Positions 11,931-24,700 of a stretch of 64,000 nt of DNA are shown here, one piece after another (the stretch's first letter is position 1; every line of letters starts with the position of its first letter). This DNA comes from Diphasiastrum complanatum (Eukaryota > Streptophyta > Lycopodiopsida > Lycopodiales > Lycopodiaceae): contig CM055111.1 in the NCBI GenBank assembly GCA_029204225.1, positions 43,218,815 through 43,282,814 on the forward strand, written 5' to 3'. The translations under genes and the position numbers were made by a program. The notes beneath the pieces are model-generated. The model was not told the DNA's origin. It did not search any database and saw only the letters and a list, made by a program, of their open reading frames with translations.

Positions 11931-14900
11931 AAGAAAGCTTTATTAATATCTTTTCCATGCCAAAAGGCATATAAGACTAGTAAATGTACATGTCAAGTAT
12001 GTGGTAACCATAGGAGCGTATGAAACGTCTCCAAAACAGTAACAAAAGTAGCAAGTCTAGAGCTAAAGCTATAAATTGAAATAGATGTGATGCTATAAGA
12101 AACAAGTGGGGGCATGTATACTGCCAACAGTCATGAGTGAGGTATGACGCTATCATCTAGTCCTGTCCTGTTGGTGCTGATGCTATAGAAGGATGTAATA
12201 CGGCCTGCGGCATGAAGGGCCACTGGTGGTCTCTGACGTCATCTGAGAGGATGAAGAGGTCTCCTCGTGATAGGTCGACTGCAACATGGGTATGTGTGGG
12301 ACGTTGTCTCTGGTCTCTGTGGGCAAGTAGGTCATCATCATCATCGTCGTCACCGTCATCAAATCGTCCTCTCCTCTTGGAGAATAAAGAAGTGATCTGA
12401 GGCTGAGAAACCTGACTCGGCTGGGCTGTCTGATACAAATCTTGTCGTAGTATAAACATCTCTCGTATCATGAGTGCCACGCATCGGGAATCCTCATAAG
12501 CTATGAGCGATCGTAAGGTGACAGGTGTGTCTCGGAACAAACAGTGGTATCGCCCTCTGATCTCGTAATATACCGGGCACCTAAAGATAAAGTGCTCCCC
12601 TGACTCCACCTCCTCTAAAGAGCATAACTGGCAAATCCGCTCCTCTCTCGGGGTATCCTGGAATCTACCAGTCTCAATAGCCAACTGATGTGATGATACG
12701 CGGAGCTGTCCCAATGTAAATTTGAGGCAATGTGATAGTCTCGAGTCCAAATAATGCGGTAAGACCGGGAACCCTGTTATGTCAAGCTCAATAAAATGAG
12801 TCCAGTAGCCGGGTTTAACCCCAAGTTGTCGCCCCCAAGTACGGTTGAGATATGCCCGATATAAGATGCGCCTGATATACTGATGAGTACCAGAGGGGAG
12901 CTCTGTAATGGAGATACCAAATGACTCAAGGAGGAACTGGGATGCCTGAGAGAACCACGATAGTCGATAACCCTGGTCATGAAGAAAGTGTGAGGAAACA
13001 AGTGTTGTCTGTGTATACCTCATATCCTCATCGGGCAGAGCCTGGATTCTCTGAATGTATGTGATAAGCTGGAACGCGGCATATATCTAAATAGGTGGAA
13101 CGACAAACTCTGCAAGAAGGATCTCATGTGGAACCGAGGGCTTCGCCCGAATCATACGAGCTAACATGGTGGTCTGCAATCGTGAAATGCTGGCCCAATG
13201 TGATAAAGGGAGGCCGGAACACCATGTCTCTACTGCATATAAGGTTGTGGGGGTGACAATAGTATCAAAGAGTCTACACTTACTGCGAGAATCTCGGATG
13301 AGCTTCCTAAAACAGAACTGCTCAAGCTGAACAAGAGAGGAATGCCCCTTCCCAAGTCGGGTGGTGGCAGCCTGCCGCATGCTGAAGGTAGGACCAGAAA
13401 AGAGTATCCCCAAATAGGTATAAGAGGAAACTACCTCTAAGGCCTGTCCATCTAGGATGAGCTCCTGGCGCTGCATGAAGGCTTGAGAAGTGTTGAAGAC
13501 CATAACCTTGGTCTTCGCAGTGTTCACCCCCAATCCCCATCTGGTACAAAATCCCTGTAAACAATCTAGCTGCCTCTGCAAACCCTCTCTAGTCGGGGAT
13601 ACTAGTACTACATCATCCGCGTAAAGGAGAATAGCAATTAGAATGGCGCCAAGTCTACAGCCACCCCCGCCAGATGACTCGCTCTAACTCATCAATATAC
13701 AATCCAAAGAGAACCGGTGAAAGAGAGCACCCCTGTTTCACCCCAGTGGTGCTCCAAATGTGATCAGATAGGCCACTGCTATGTCGGAAACATCCCAAGA
13801 CCTTCTCATAAAGAGCCATCACTGCTAAAACAATCTCTGTGGAGAAACCAAGGTCACGAAGTCTCTGAATGAGCAGGGAGCGTGGTACAAAATCGAAGGC
13901 TTTCCTGAAATCTACAAAATAGCAGTAAACCCTCTCTTTCCTGTACTTAGCTTCCTCAATCAAGGCTCGAAGTGTAAAAATATGATCAGTGGTAGAATAA
14001 TGAGATCGGAAACCTGCCTGCCCCAATGCATGTAATCTCCGAGCTTCCGCCTCTGAACTCACTGCACCATAGAGCTTCGTGAGAACATGTCCGATCATGA
14101 TGGTGTGGTAATTACCAGGAATCATGGGATCACCATTTTTATGAATAGGGTGGATGATGTTGGTGCACCAGGATGAGGGGAAACCAGAGACAACGGCGGA
14201 ATTGAGGAGAGTGGCTAGAGTGGGAGCAAGGAGGTCGGAAGCATGGGTTAGGAGTTCAGATTCAAGGTCTTCGATATCTCTTGCTTTATGGGACTTCATT
14301 CTCTTGATGGCCGTAAGTACCATGTCAGATGTGAAGATGGTGAACTCAGAGGGGCGTGGGGAGATAGAGATGGGTGCGTCAGTGGGTATGGTATATAGTG
14401 TGGTAGCATATTTGGTCCATATGGGAAGGTCATCCACGAGCGGTGGTGGATCATGAGGGATAAACTCACGCCAAAAGGCGCCTGAAGAGGAACTGAAGAG
14501 AAGATCAACAAGACGCGTTCCTTTGGAGTCATCATAGATACGTTTTTTCCGGCGGAGTGTGCGACGGTAAGAGCGCCTGGCGGAGTGGAGGAGATGAGGA
14601 TCGTGAGTGCGGGCATGGGTGACAAGCTGATGAAGAGAGCGACATTCAGCATCATACCACGGGGGGTGTGTGGGTCGTATCAATGAGGAGCGGGTGCCTA
14701 TGCTTTTATGGGGTTTAGATGGAAAAGCAAGGGAAGCAGCGGTATGAAGAGAAGTGTTAAGAAAGGCAGCTTGAGTCTCGACCGTACTATCGTGAGGGAA
14801 GGAATGGAGCAAGGAGGTTAGGAACTCCTGGTAGACTGGTGTATAGAGAGAACTGAATGTATACCTGGGTGCCCGTGTAAGCAGGGGGTGTGAGGATGGC

Positions 14901-16528
14901 TGGGGAGGTGGGAGGCGGCCGATAGCGAAGGAGAGAAAGGAGTGATCAAAGAGAGTGGTGGGAGATACATGAAAATCAGAGATGAGAGGTATGGAAGATG
15001 GTGATCCCAGGAGGTAATCTACAACACTATGTCCACCACTGTGAGGGTGACAAGTATAACTGCCGGATTTTGGCCAACAAGTTACGCCATTGTAAATGGC
15101 TAACTCATGGGCCTCTCCAAACTGCAGCAAATGCTCATCGTAAGGGGTAGTAGGTCCCAAGCTGTCCTCTGAAATCCTGGTAACTCCCATGTCATCGCTG
15201 TCAAGGGCATGAACGCAGAGCTGGTCGGTGATGTGATAAAACTCTGACTGCCGTGAAGAGGTTCGGGCATTAAAATCCCCAGTGAGGAGAATATGCCCCC
15301 GCTCTGCGAATCTGACAATATCAGGCGATAAATCAAGGTAGGGTGAACCTGTGCCCTCAGCAAAGGACGAAGAGGAAAATAACATGCCGCCACAAAGAGG
15401 TCCCTGTCCAAACCAGTATTCCTGCCTACCGTGCATGCTCGTCGTGTTTGATGAACTCGATGCTCGGATGAAGAGACTCTCTGTATAAACATGCAATACC
15501 TGCGGATCCACGACCGCTAGCTGATCTAGTCTCAAGTCTGTACACGGAATCCCATCTGTATCCCGGAAAAATAGGTAATCCTCTCTCCTGACTCTCATGA
15601 GTCTCCATAAAGAGCAGTAAATCTCTGTCAGTGATGAAATCGATCAAGTCGCCAGCAATGGAAGATGAGTGTAAACCATCACAGTTCCATACTCCAATCT
15701 GGAGATGGTGTGGATGGGGCCCCGGGGCACACCCGAACCCGGGGACCCCCAATCCCTAGCACTGGGAGCTGCTAGGTGCGCTGTCAAGAAAACGCAGTCG
15801 TCCATCTCGGTAAATGACTCGTCTGCCAGACTCACGGGCTGCCCTTACGCCTCTCCTCTACCTGGATATATGTGAGGTCGTCGTCCATATAGATAGTGGT
15901 ACCACGTAGCTTAGCTCTGCACCGCAAAGCATCTTGGCAGCTCTCAAGGGAGGTGATAATGAGTGTGGCTGCATCTCTAGTGGTCCTCCATGCGGTGTCC
16001 AACCCCTCTGTCCTGTGCCCGAGAGTGATGTCGAGAAAGCGTTTAGCTTCAGCCAATGCATCCTGTGTGTCTAGAACTCCACGATCAGCGAGGGGGTGAG
16101 GTGAGGGATCAGCGAGGGGGTGAGGTGAGGGGGCAGCGACAGGGGGGGTTGGGGTGGCAGCAAGAGGGGGTGAGGAGGGTGGACAAGTGGAGGGGTCAGC
16201 GAAGAGGATGGGTGAGGGGGTGGCAGCTAGGAGATCGGGGAGGTCAACGGGGGGGGGGGGGATGGAGAAGCGAGGGGGGCAGGCGAAGGAGAAGGAGCAG
16301 TGAGGGGGGAAGGGGAAGGGGCAGCAAGGGGGGAAGGAGAAGGAGCAGCGAGGGGGGAAGGGGCAATGGGGGGGGAGGTGAATGGAGAGCAAGGGAGGTG
16401 AGTGAGGAGGTGGCTGGGGACCGCGCTGATCTACGAGCAGGGGCACGAGGAGGAGGGGACATGGTGGAGGGCGGAACAGGGCAAGGTCTAGGACAGGGCA
16501 GCCATCGCTGGAGGAGCTGCCATTGCTG

Positions 16529-16563
<35 letters not shown>

Positions 16564-18723
16564 TTATATACTTGTTTACTAACATTAAGTTAGGAAGGTA
16601 AAATTTCAATATTCCGCTTTGCTTTGAAACTACTACTTTTCTTCCATTTCTATTTGTTCAACTCGTAGTTGACTACTTTACATTTACACAAAATTGCGTT
16701 ATATTGATTTACAACATGTTGGGCTTCTAACTTTTGCTTGAAAGATCAACAACTTGCACTTTTAGGAACGTGCCAGGATCCAGAATTTATAACAATGGAG
16801 GTGCAACAATTAGATCTTTGAGATTTCAAAACTCTTATCTAATTGTTCAGTTAGGTGGATAAATTTACTATGGTGACCTTTCCTACCAATTGATCCCTTT
16901 TCAATTCATTATTCAAGGGCACTACCACCTTGGCAATGGACATCATCTCAACTGAACTTTCATTTAAGAAATCGAAACCCAAGAATAATTCAGTTGCCTA
17001 AACAATTTTCTACTAGAATGCTGGTATGGTCATGACTAGAAACTCATAATGGATGTACCTAGTTCTAAGCTAGTTTCAAGAACACTTAGCCATTTGAGAA
17101 TCAAATAGGGCTCTAATGCCATTGTGAAGGTCTCCAATTGTTGACTTGCAAGATCATACTAGAGTAACAACTCGTCATGCCATGGAACATAAAGCCTTAT
17201 TCACCGTGACTTTAGAATAACAAATTTTCTTCCTGAGTTGTTTTTCACAAAGAATGGATGCTTTGTGTAAATGTTCTTGATTTACAAAATTCATAGTAAA
17301 AGGGTCATTGAAATGAGCTTTTCTCATGTTAAGACCAATACACAAGTTGATAAACAATGGTTAGAAATTGATATATGCCTTAGACATTGCCCTTAAGGTT
17401 GAAATTTACGTCCCCAGCCTTGGTGCAAATACTTGAGCAAGTTTGAACTTTCAAGATTGACACCTATGTATATGAAAACTACATGCATGGATGATCTTTG
17501 TGCGTAGTAGTTTAATTCTTAGAAGCCCGTTCCGAGCAAAAAGGGTCGGAACATTCCGTTCCGTATGTTCCGGAACGTATTGGGTCGGAACGAGTATTCT
17601 CTCTTTGCCTAAAATCACTCTCTTTGCCTAAAATCATTCTTCTTAGTTTAGGGAAAGAAAAGAATATAACTTGTCACTGTACATTTTACTCTCTGAAACA
17701 GGAAAGAACGAACATACTAACCCTGAAAGTAGACACAAAAAGAGAGAACAATATACATTACACGTATATTGTTCAGTCATAGATCTTCAGTTACTTTAGG
17801 AAGCATCCAGTTAATTTTCTGATTTTTAGGGGCAATGCTGGATGTTTTAATAATTAAATCCTTCGTAAAAAAAAAAATTTCAAGGCCACATTCCGGAACG
17901 GGCAACTAAGGTTTAGTTATGTTATGGTTTGTTCTTTCCTTTGACTTTGTACTTTCCTTGTGATGTCCAGTGTTTTGAATGGATAATTATTCAAGAGATC
18001 AAAATTCTTTCAAAACTTATTTCGTTGTATCATTGGTGTAGATGTGAGTCAACTATAGCCATGGATGTATCCTCAAGCTCTTTGTAATAGACGAACATTG
18101 TGAATGCAGTGTCCTTGGAAGAAGGTAAGTGTCATGCCAATACAAAAGCATGCCTTGGCTTTTGGCATATTTGCGTCAAGCATTGCACCTTTTGGAGGCT
18201 TTTTTGCTAGTGGATTCAAACGGGCATTTAAGATCAAGGTTTTCTTCTTCTGACCACACAAATATGTATACTTCGTTCTGTCCTGCTTTAACTTAACCTC
18301 ATTGTCTAATCATAGAGGAACAGAAACATCAAATATTAATTGGCTTTTGTGTTGTTTCCAAGCCAAACTAATACTCAGAGTTTTCTCCTTGATGAATAGG
18401 ACTTTGGTGACAGTATTCCTGGTCATGGTGGAATTACTGATAGGATGGATTGCCAGGTAGTTATAAATCTATGCTTAGCTTCTTGGGGTTTGAATAAGCA
18501 GGCTCTGTGGTTGTTAGTTGGCTTGTACCATGTACAAAAACTTTCATATAGCTGCATGCTTAGGTCTGATAATGCCATATCAAGAATGATAGTTTCTAGT
18601 CGATCAGAATTGGCCTTTTGGAAACAGAATTGATTTTATTTTTGGTATTTGAAGTGAAAATATTGCAATATTAGGCTAGGAAATTCAAGGTTCCATCAAT
18701 CAGTTTTGTGAGTTTTAGGTTGG

Positions 18724-18771
<48 letters not shown>

Positions 18772-21700
18772 CCCCCCCCCACCCCCCCCCCCTTCCCCCT
18801 CTATTGCCAAATGTTAACTACCTTCAACTAGTTGTGGATTGAGAATATTTCAACATTGGATGCATAAATTTGATACCTAAGTAAGTGGTTAGAAAAAAAG
18901 TACAAAATAATGCATTGGGAAAATCACAACCTGAAATTGTGGAGTACTTTGAGAATGCATGGAATTCATCATTCATAGAATGAGATCACTATAATATTGG
19001 GTGCATTACTTGCTTCAATCCATGAAGACAAAACTTGTTGCATCGGACTGTATTTTGGACCCCTCAAGGTTCCAGAACAAGATCATTCCATATCACAAAG
19101 CCAAGTGTGGAACTCTTTTTTTTCTCAAATATCTTGTCATTTCCTTTTACGCGTACTTTGAAATATATGAACAAAATCCTTAAAAAGCCCTAATGAAAAT
19201 GGGGCCTTGCTAATCCTTAACCTCATTGTCTAATCATAGAGGAACAGAAACATCAAATATTAATTGGCTTTTGTGTTGTTTCCAAGCCAAACTAATACTC
19301 AGAGTTTTCTCCTTGATGAATAGGACTTTGGTGACAGTATTCCTGGTCATGGTGGAATTACTGATAGGATGGATTGCCAGGTAGTTATAAATCTATGCTT
19401 AGCTTCTTGGGGTTTGAATAAGCAGGCTCTGTGGTTGTTAGTTGGCTTGTTATTGTGGTCTTCTGATTCGAATCAGACCGAATCAATTTAGGAGCGAATC
19501 ACAATTTGATGAAACTATGTCAAGAATCAATGCTTTCTACCATGCCGATTCTCTCTATCAGGGTATTTTGACTCATCTTCTGGCATCGTTCAGGCTACAA
19601 TGGGTACTTTTGAGATATACTTTAAGTGGATAAAAAATTGAATGTGAAAGTAGGTGAGGAGAGTTACGAGCAAAAATATTTATCAACATAATAAAGACAA
19701 AAAAGTGATTGTAATGGCGGAGCAATGATCTTCACCAACAATCCTCTTTTCATAGCTAAATCTTAAAGCTTAGCTAGCTAACACGATCTGGCTAAACTAA
19801 GAGATTGTCTATAATCAACCAACCAATGATTATGAGCCCAATCGTCCTTTTTATAGTCTCTGCGGGTGTGAATCAGGAATAGGTCTTCGCCTCATTTACA
19901 AAGCCCCATACTAGCCAAATAATAAATGCACAAGATGGTTTTTCCTTTGTAAATGATTTGGGATTAAATAGTCTAAATAATGAATTTATGAAAATAATGA
20001 TCGGGCAATATAGGGCCCAAATGACATTCAAGAAAGGCTCAAATGGATGAATAACAAGACAGGCTTGCTCATATTATTCGCTTAGAATTATCTCCTAAAA
20101 AAGGTTTCAATATTGTATCCTTATTTTGGGAATAAAGAAAGTGTTGAAAGTGCAAGATGAAGGTGCAGCCATTGTCAAAATAAAGATGATGAAGCTTCAG
20201 TATAAAATTAGTATTCTAAAATATCATAATTGATGAAGAAGCCACAAAACAATGATAGAAACAGGTGTCTGAACTTAGAGCTATATACTCCATATGAAAT
20301 ACAATCAAAGTGCAGATCAATGTTTGGAATTCACATAGATATCTTGTTCCATATATCAAGCCGGTAAATGTCCCTACAAAAATAGTGGGCAACATGAAAA
20401 GATTAAAATTTGATGTCACCAAATATGAAGCTATACAAGTTGGACCATCATTAAGATATAAGGTGCTCTAACCAAGAAATTGCTAAAGCCAAAGAGATAA
20501 AGAGGATAATGTTGTCAGAATAAAGTTTTGAGGTCGCATAAATCATATTATGAATCAAAATTTTAATGTTGATTCTGCAAAAGTAACATTGTCGTTGTCA
20601 TAATCAGGAAGGTACGTAAGTTGCAAAAAGGTGATGATATTGTGAAATGCATGTATAGAAGAAGACAGCAAATTGCAGATTTCGAAGAAGATGCCACAAC
20701 TAAAAAGGGAAGTCCTCATTAGTGAAAAGACATGAGAGCTATTGAATAATGGTACGTAGAACCTGTTAAGCTACACGAATGGACTCCATGATAACTGCTA
20801 CGAAGGAACCTGGATAGTGTGCTGAATCAAATCTATCTCAATCTAGAGCTAAAGCTCATGAAAGCAACACAAAATAGAAGTAGGCCTCGACATTGGATGA
20901 TGCTCTAATGTAATTGCCTAATCGTATGCTGACTTGAGGGTCTCCTGGATAGCCATAGCAAACTATCAATGGCTGAAATTTTTGTGCATAAGAAAATAGA
21001 CCCAATCTAAGCATGTGGACCACAAGTGCCAACTAGAAGAAGCAACAGAGGTGTAAGGGGTGACGAGTATCTTGAAAATTTTGTGTTAGTAGCAGTGGAA
21101 ACGTCCCATACAAGTAATTACGAAGCCAAATATATGGTCCATAAATTTCATGTGGATACTCTAGTAGATAGTAGGTGTGAAGCCATAGTGATCGAGACTA
21201 GCATGGGATTGTAGCAGTAGCTAGTGCATAGCTAGCAGACTTCAACTAACCACAAGTAGCCATCAACAATAACAACATCGATGAAGTAATCATGGAGAAA
21301 CATCGAGAAGTGAACTCCTCTAATGATAATTTTTGTGGAAAAGCCTTTGTGGTTTTGTTGGGTTTGAATAGGAGTAGAAAGTGAGGGCTTTGAAAAGGAA
21401 AAGGGAATCAACTGTCAAAGATGGTAGCTGTTATGGACACAATTCCATGCTTCTTTATATACATGTGCCTTGCAACTGCTTTTGAGACTCGCAACTATTT
21501 TATGATATTGCTTTATTAAATATAGGCCCCCCTTTACTCTAGATAATACTTTTCTAATGGATAAGATTGTTATGCCCTAAATTGGCACCCTACAAAAGGT
21601 CACATTTGAAATCTTGTAGACATTTGCAAAATTGGTATAAATAAGAGCTAGAAACTATTTTGTGTCAGTTTCGTAGAGGAGTTATATTTATTCTGGAGAT

Positions 21701-24700
21701 CGTAGTTGGAGATCTACTTGAGCTATTGGCAGCCATTGATGTTCATTAAGTTTTCTTAGATGGAGAATGCTTTGTGAATGTTATTTGTAAATCTCTATAC
21801 TTCATTTGATGCCAATATTTGTGATTGAGTTCATACCATGGTATCAAAACACTTTCTTGCCTTCGTTCATTGCTAGTTTTTCCTTTTCGATGTTTTTGTT
21901 CTCTGGCCATTTTTCTCTCTCTAGCTCTCAATAGACAATGGACATTTTTTGCCATAAGTTTTTTGTTTCTAGTCAAAGTTGAGTGTTTTAGTTGCATTGG
22001 TCTATAGCAATTTAGGCCACCCTTGGAGAAGTAAGCTACCTTGCTGTCTATTCTCTAGAAACTCTAATTATTGATTTTTGAGGGTCATCTCTTTCGTAAT
22101 TTTTTGTGACAAAAGTTGGAGCACTAGATCAAGGTACACCTACTAAAGTACAACCCATTGATTGGAGTTCTCTTTCAGAAGTTTTTTCAAAACAGATATT
22201 CTGGTCAAAGGGGGTACTTTGACAATCTATGAATAACACTTTTATATTCCTCTTTTGAGTGGATTTACATGTTTTTTGCTGTCCTACAAGCCTTAAGATC
22301 CATATTCTAGTGTAAGTTATTGTGAAGTCAAACTTTGGTCAAATTGGAACATTTTGTTTTCTATTGTACAAATTTTTTTTGTTACATTTCCTGTGGATTT
22401 TTATATTCCGTACTTGAAGATGAGCTCAGTGCACTTTCAAGCTTGTCAATGAAAGTTTCTAATGAAAAGATCTTGAAGGTCAAAGTTTGGTCAAAATAGA
22501 GGAATATTCTATGGTTTGTAGATTAAATTTTATTTGATGTTGAGTGGATCTTTACATTCTTTGTTGGCCAACCAGTGCAACAAACTTAATGGCTCATCAG
22601 TCGAATATCTTTGTTTCAAGATATTCCACTTCAAATTTTTGCATCAAAGAGGGTTTACATGATAACGGACATCCTATATTGACATGAAAGGCCTGTCTTT
22701 TGGAGGTATTCTCACACTTTTATTGATTTGGACTATCTCTATTGCCTTCGAGCGCCTCTTTTGGATGGTTCTGTAGTATCTATAGTGATTTTGCTTCATA
22801 TACGCTTTTTAATTTTTCAGTATACATCATTACATTAGTCCGTTTTAACCTATCATTGTTTATGTGTGGATTTGAGATCTACTTGGGGTGAGAACAATAA
22901 TTCGTTCCCTCAATAGCTTTTTATTACAAACTTTTACACAGTTGTGCTTCCGACTCGCTGATTGCAATTTCCACCTTTCAAAGTTTCACTGGTATTACTT
23001 CTCATTCTTTCTATCATTTCATTTTGTCTTCGTACCATATTTGTCTTATGCACATCATTTTTTGTGAGTGTTGCAAAAGACAAGTCAACAACTCCCACTT
23101 GCATTTTTTTTGTATTTTAAGGCATATTTGTCAGTTGTCTCTATCCTTGCCTATTATGGGCCCTTTAGACACACTGAATTGGAAAACTGGTTGAACACGT
23201 CAGAGTCCTATTTTGAAATCTATTCAACACGTGATGCTTTTAGGATCGCGAGTACTGCTTTCTTTTCGAGGTAAAGCCAAGTTTTGGCGGCAGACACGCG
23301 ATGATGTCTTTTCTGATTGGTATACTTTTCTCAAGGATCTCATTCATGCTATGTATCCACTAGATGATTCACATGATGCTCCAATGTTGTAGCTAACCAT
23401 GATATATGTCATGCACCACATGATATTCTAGATGCAACAGAAGCTATGTTATGGGTTACAAGATATGGGAGATGAGCTTCTTGTGCATGCTCTAGATGAT
23501 ACAGAGACTCCAGTTGCAGCAGAGGTTCAAGTTGGTACACATGATGTAGAGGATCACATATATATTGGACAAAAGATCATCCAGATTCTCTTAATGGTTT
23601 TACAGCTAGGGATCAGGTATGCTTGTATACACATTGGGATAGAGGATCATCTAGAATTTCCTATTGGTTCTATTGCTTGGTATCCAGAACTCTTGGATAC
23701 ATCGTTTCATGAATCTTCATCCATTCTTGCTATTGATCTCAATACTAATGGAGTTCAAATGGTACAACTTGCATATCAAGAGCAACCAAATGAGGTTACT
23801 TCAGTCGAGGTTCACAGTTTGTGTGACGAGGGCATACATTTATTGGGATCATACTTTCCTCCCTCTAGTTTTGTCGAACGTATGTGATGTTCTTGCGGTT
23901 CCGTCAACGATTCAGGTTCATACAGTGCTTGGCATACATCCCAGTTCTCTATCAATTTTTTATAGTATTTCCTAGCTCATTACGCCACATCTTATCAATA
24001 CAGTGATATTCTTCATCTCAGTTGTCACATCACTTTATGGGGTGCTATGCCTACTACTCTCTTCTAATAGTGGTGCCAGTTTTTGAGGATATCTTTTTTT
24101 GTCCTTATGGATCGCTTGGGATACCTATACACTATCATATACACTTGTTCATGACAGTACTATTTGGAATTCTTGGTCAGATTAGCGTGACATGTTCAAT
24201 TATCGGTGCTAGACATCTTGGGACGTTGGTATATCTTTATTTGCTTTGTTACCTATTGCTACTTGGCATGCTTGGTTGTTGCGCATAGCTTGGAATGTTC
24301 ACCATGGTGGTCCTTCTATGATACCTCATTTTGATGGTTTTCTTTCACTCTATCTTTTGAGTCCTTCGTTGCCAGTACTTCTTAGTATTCATGGTTCCTT
24401 CATATAGCTTGGGTTGCAGTTGTTTCAGTTTCTAAGACTGTTCAGCATGCTTGGTCATTGAGTATAGCTCGGGCTCCATCTTTGCCTACTCATGTCTAGT
24501 TTATACAAATTTCTTGGAGATTTTCTAAAATATGGCATTATTTGTCCATTCGACTGAGCTAGTCTCTTGATGCTGCTCTTCAAAGGCCTTTGCAGATCCT
24601 ACTCATTCAGTTTCCTGCTAATTTTAGAGGGGTTCTCTGCAACGGTTTTTTATAGGGGATGACAGTTCTAGCCAAGTCTTTTGTCTGTCACACCTTTTGA

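Larger units (their letters stand above)
11928..16532 (-). mobile_element. LINE (non-LTR retrotransposon), nearly full length, in the synthase intron
   Basis: Minus strand: a 5' end at (TC)n, a short leader, a Pro-rich ORF1 (16462-15832), ORF2 (15752-12157) with endonuclease, reverse transcriptase and a CCHC finger, and a 230-bp 3' UTR with AATAAAG before the final (TC)n. No poly(A) tail: the 3' end runs from CTTTCTTTCTT into TC repeats. Both ends therefore touch (TC)n. It lies in the 7.1-kb intron, antisense to the host gene. A few frameshifts and one stop inactivate it, so it is fairly young. Confidence 0.85.

Noticed and set aside
14154-14456. Plus-strand 100-residue frame
   Set aside because: Antisense shadow of LINE reverse transcriptase coding.
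16056-16601. 181-residue Gly/Arg-rich plus-strand frame
   Set aside because: Antisense of the Pro-rich LINE ORF1; composition effect.
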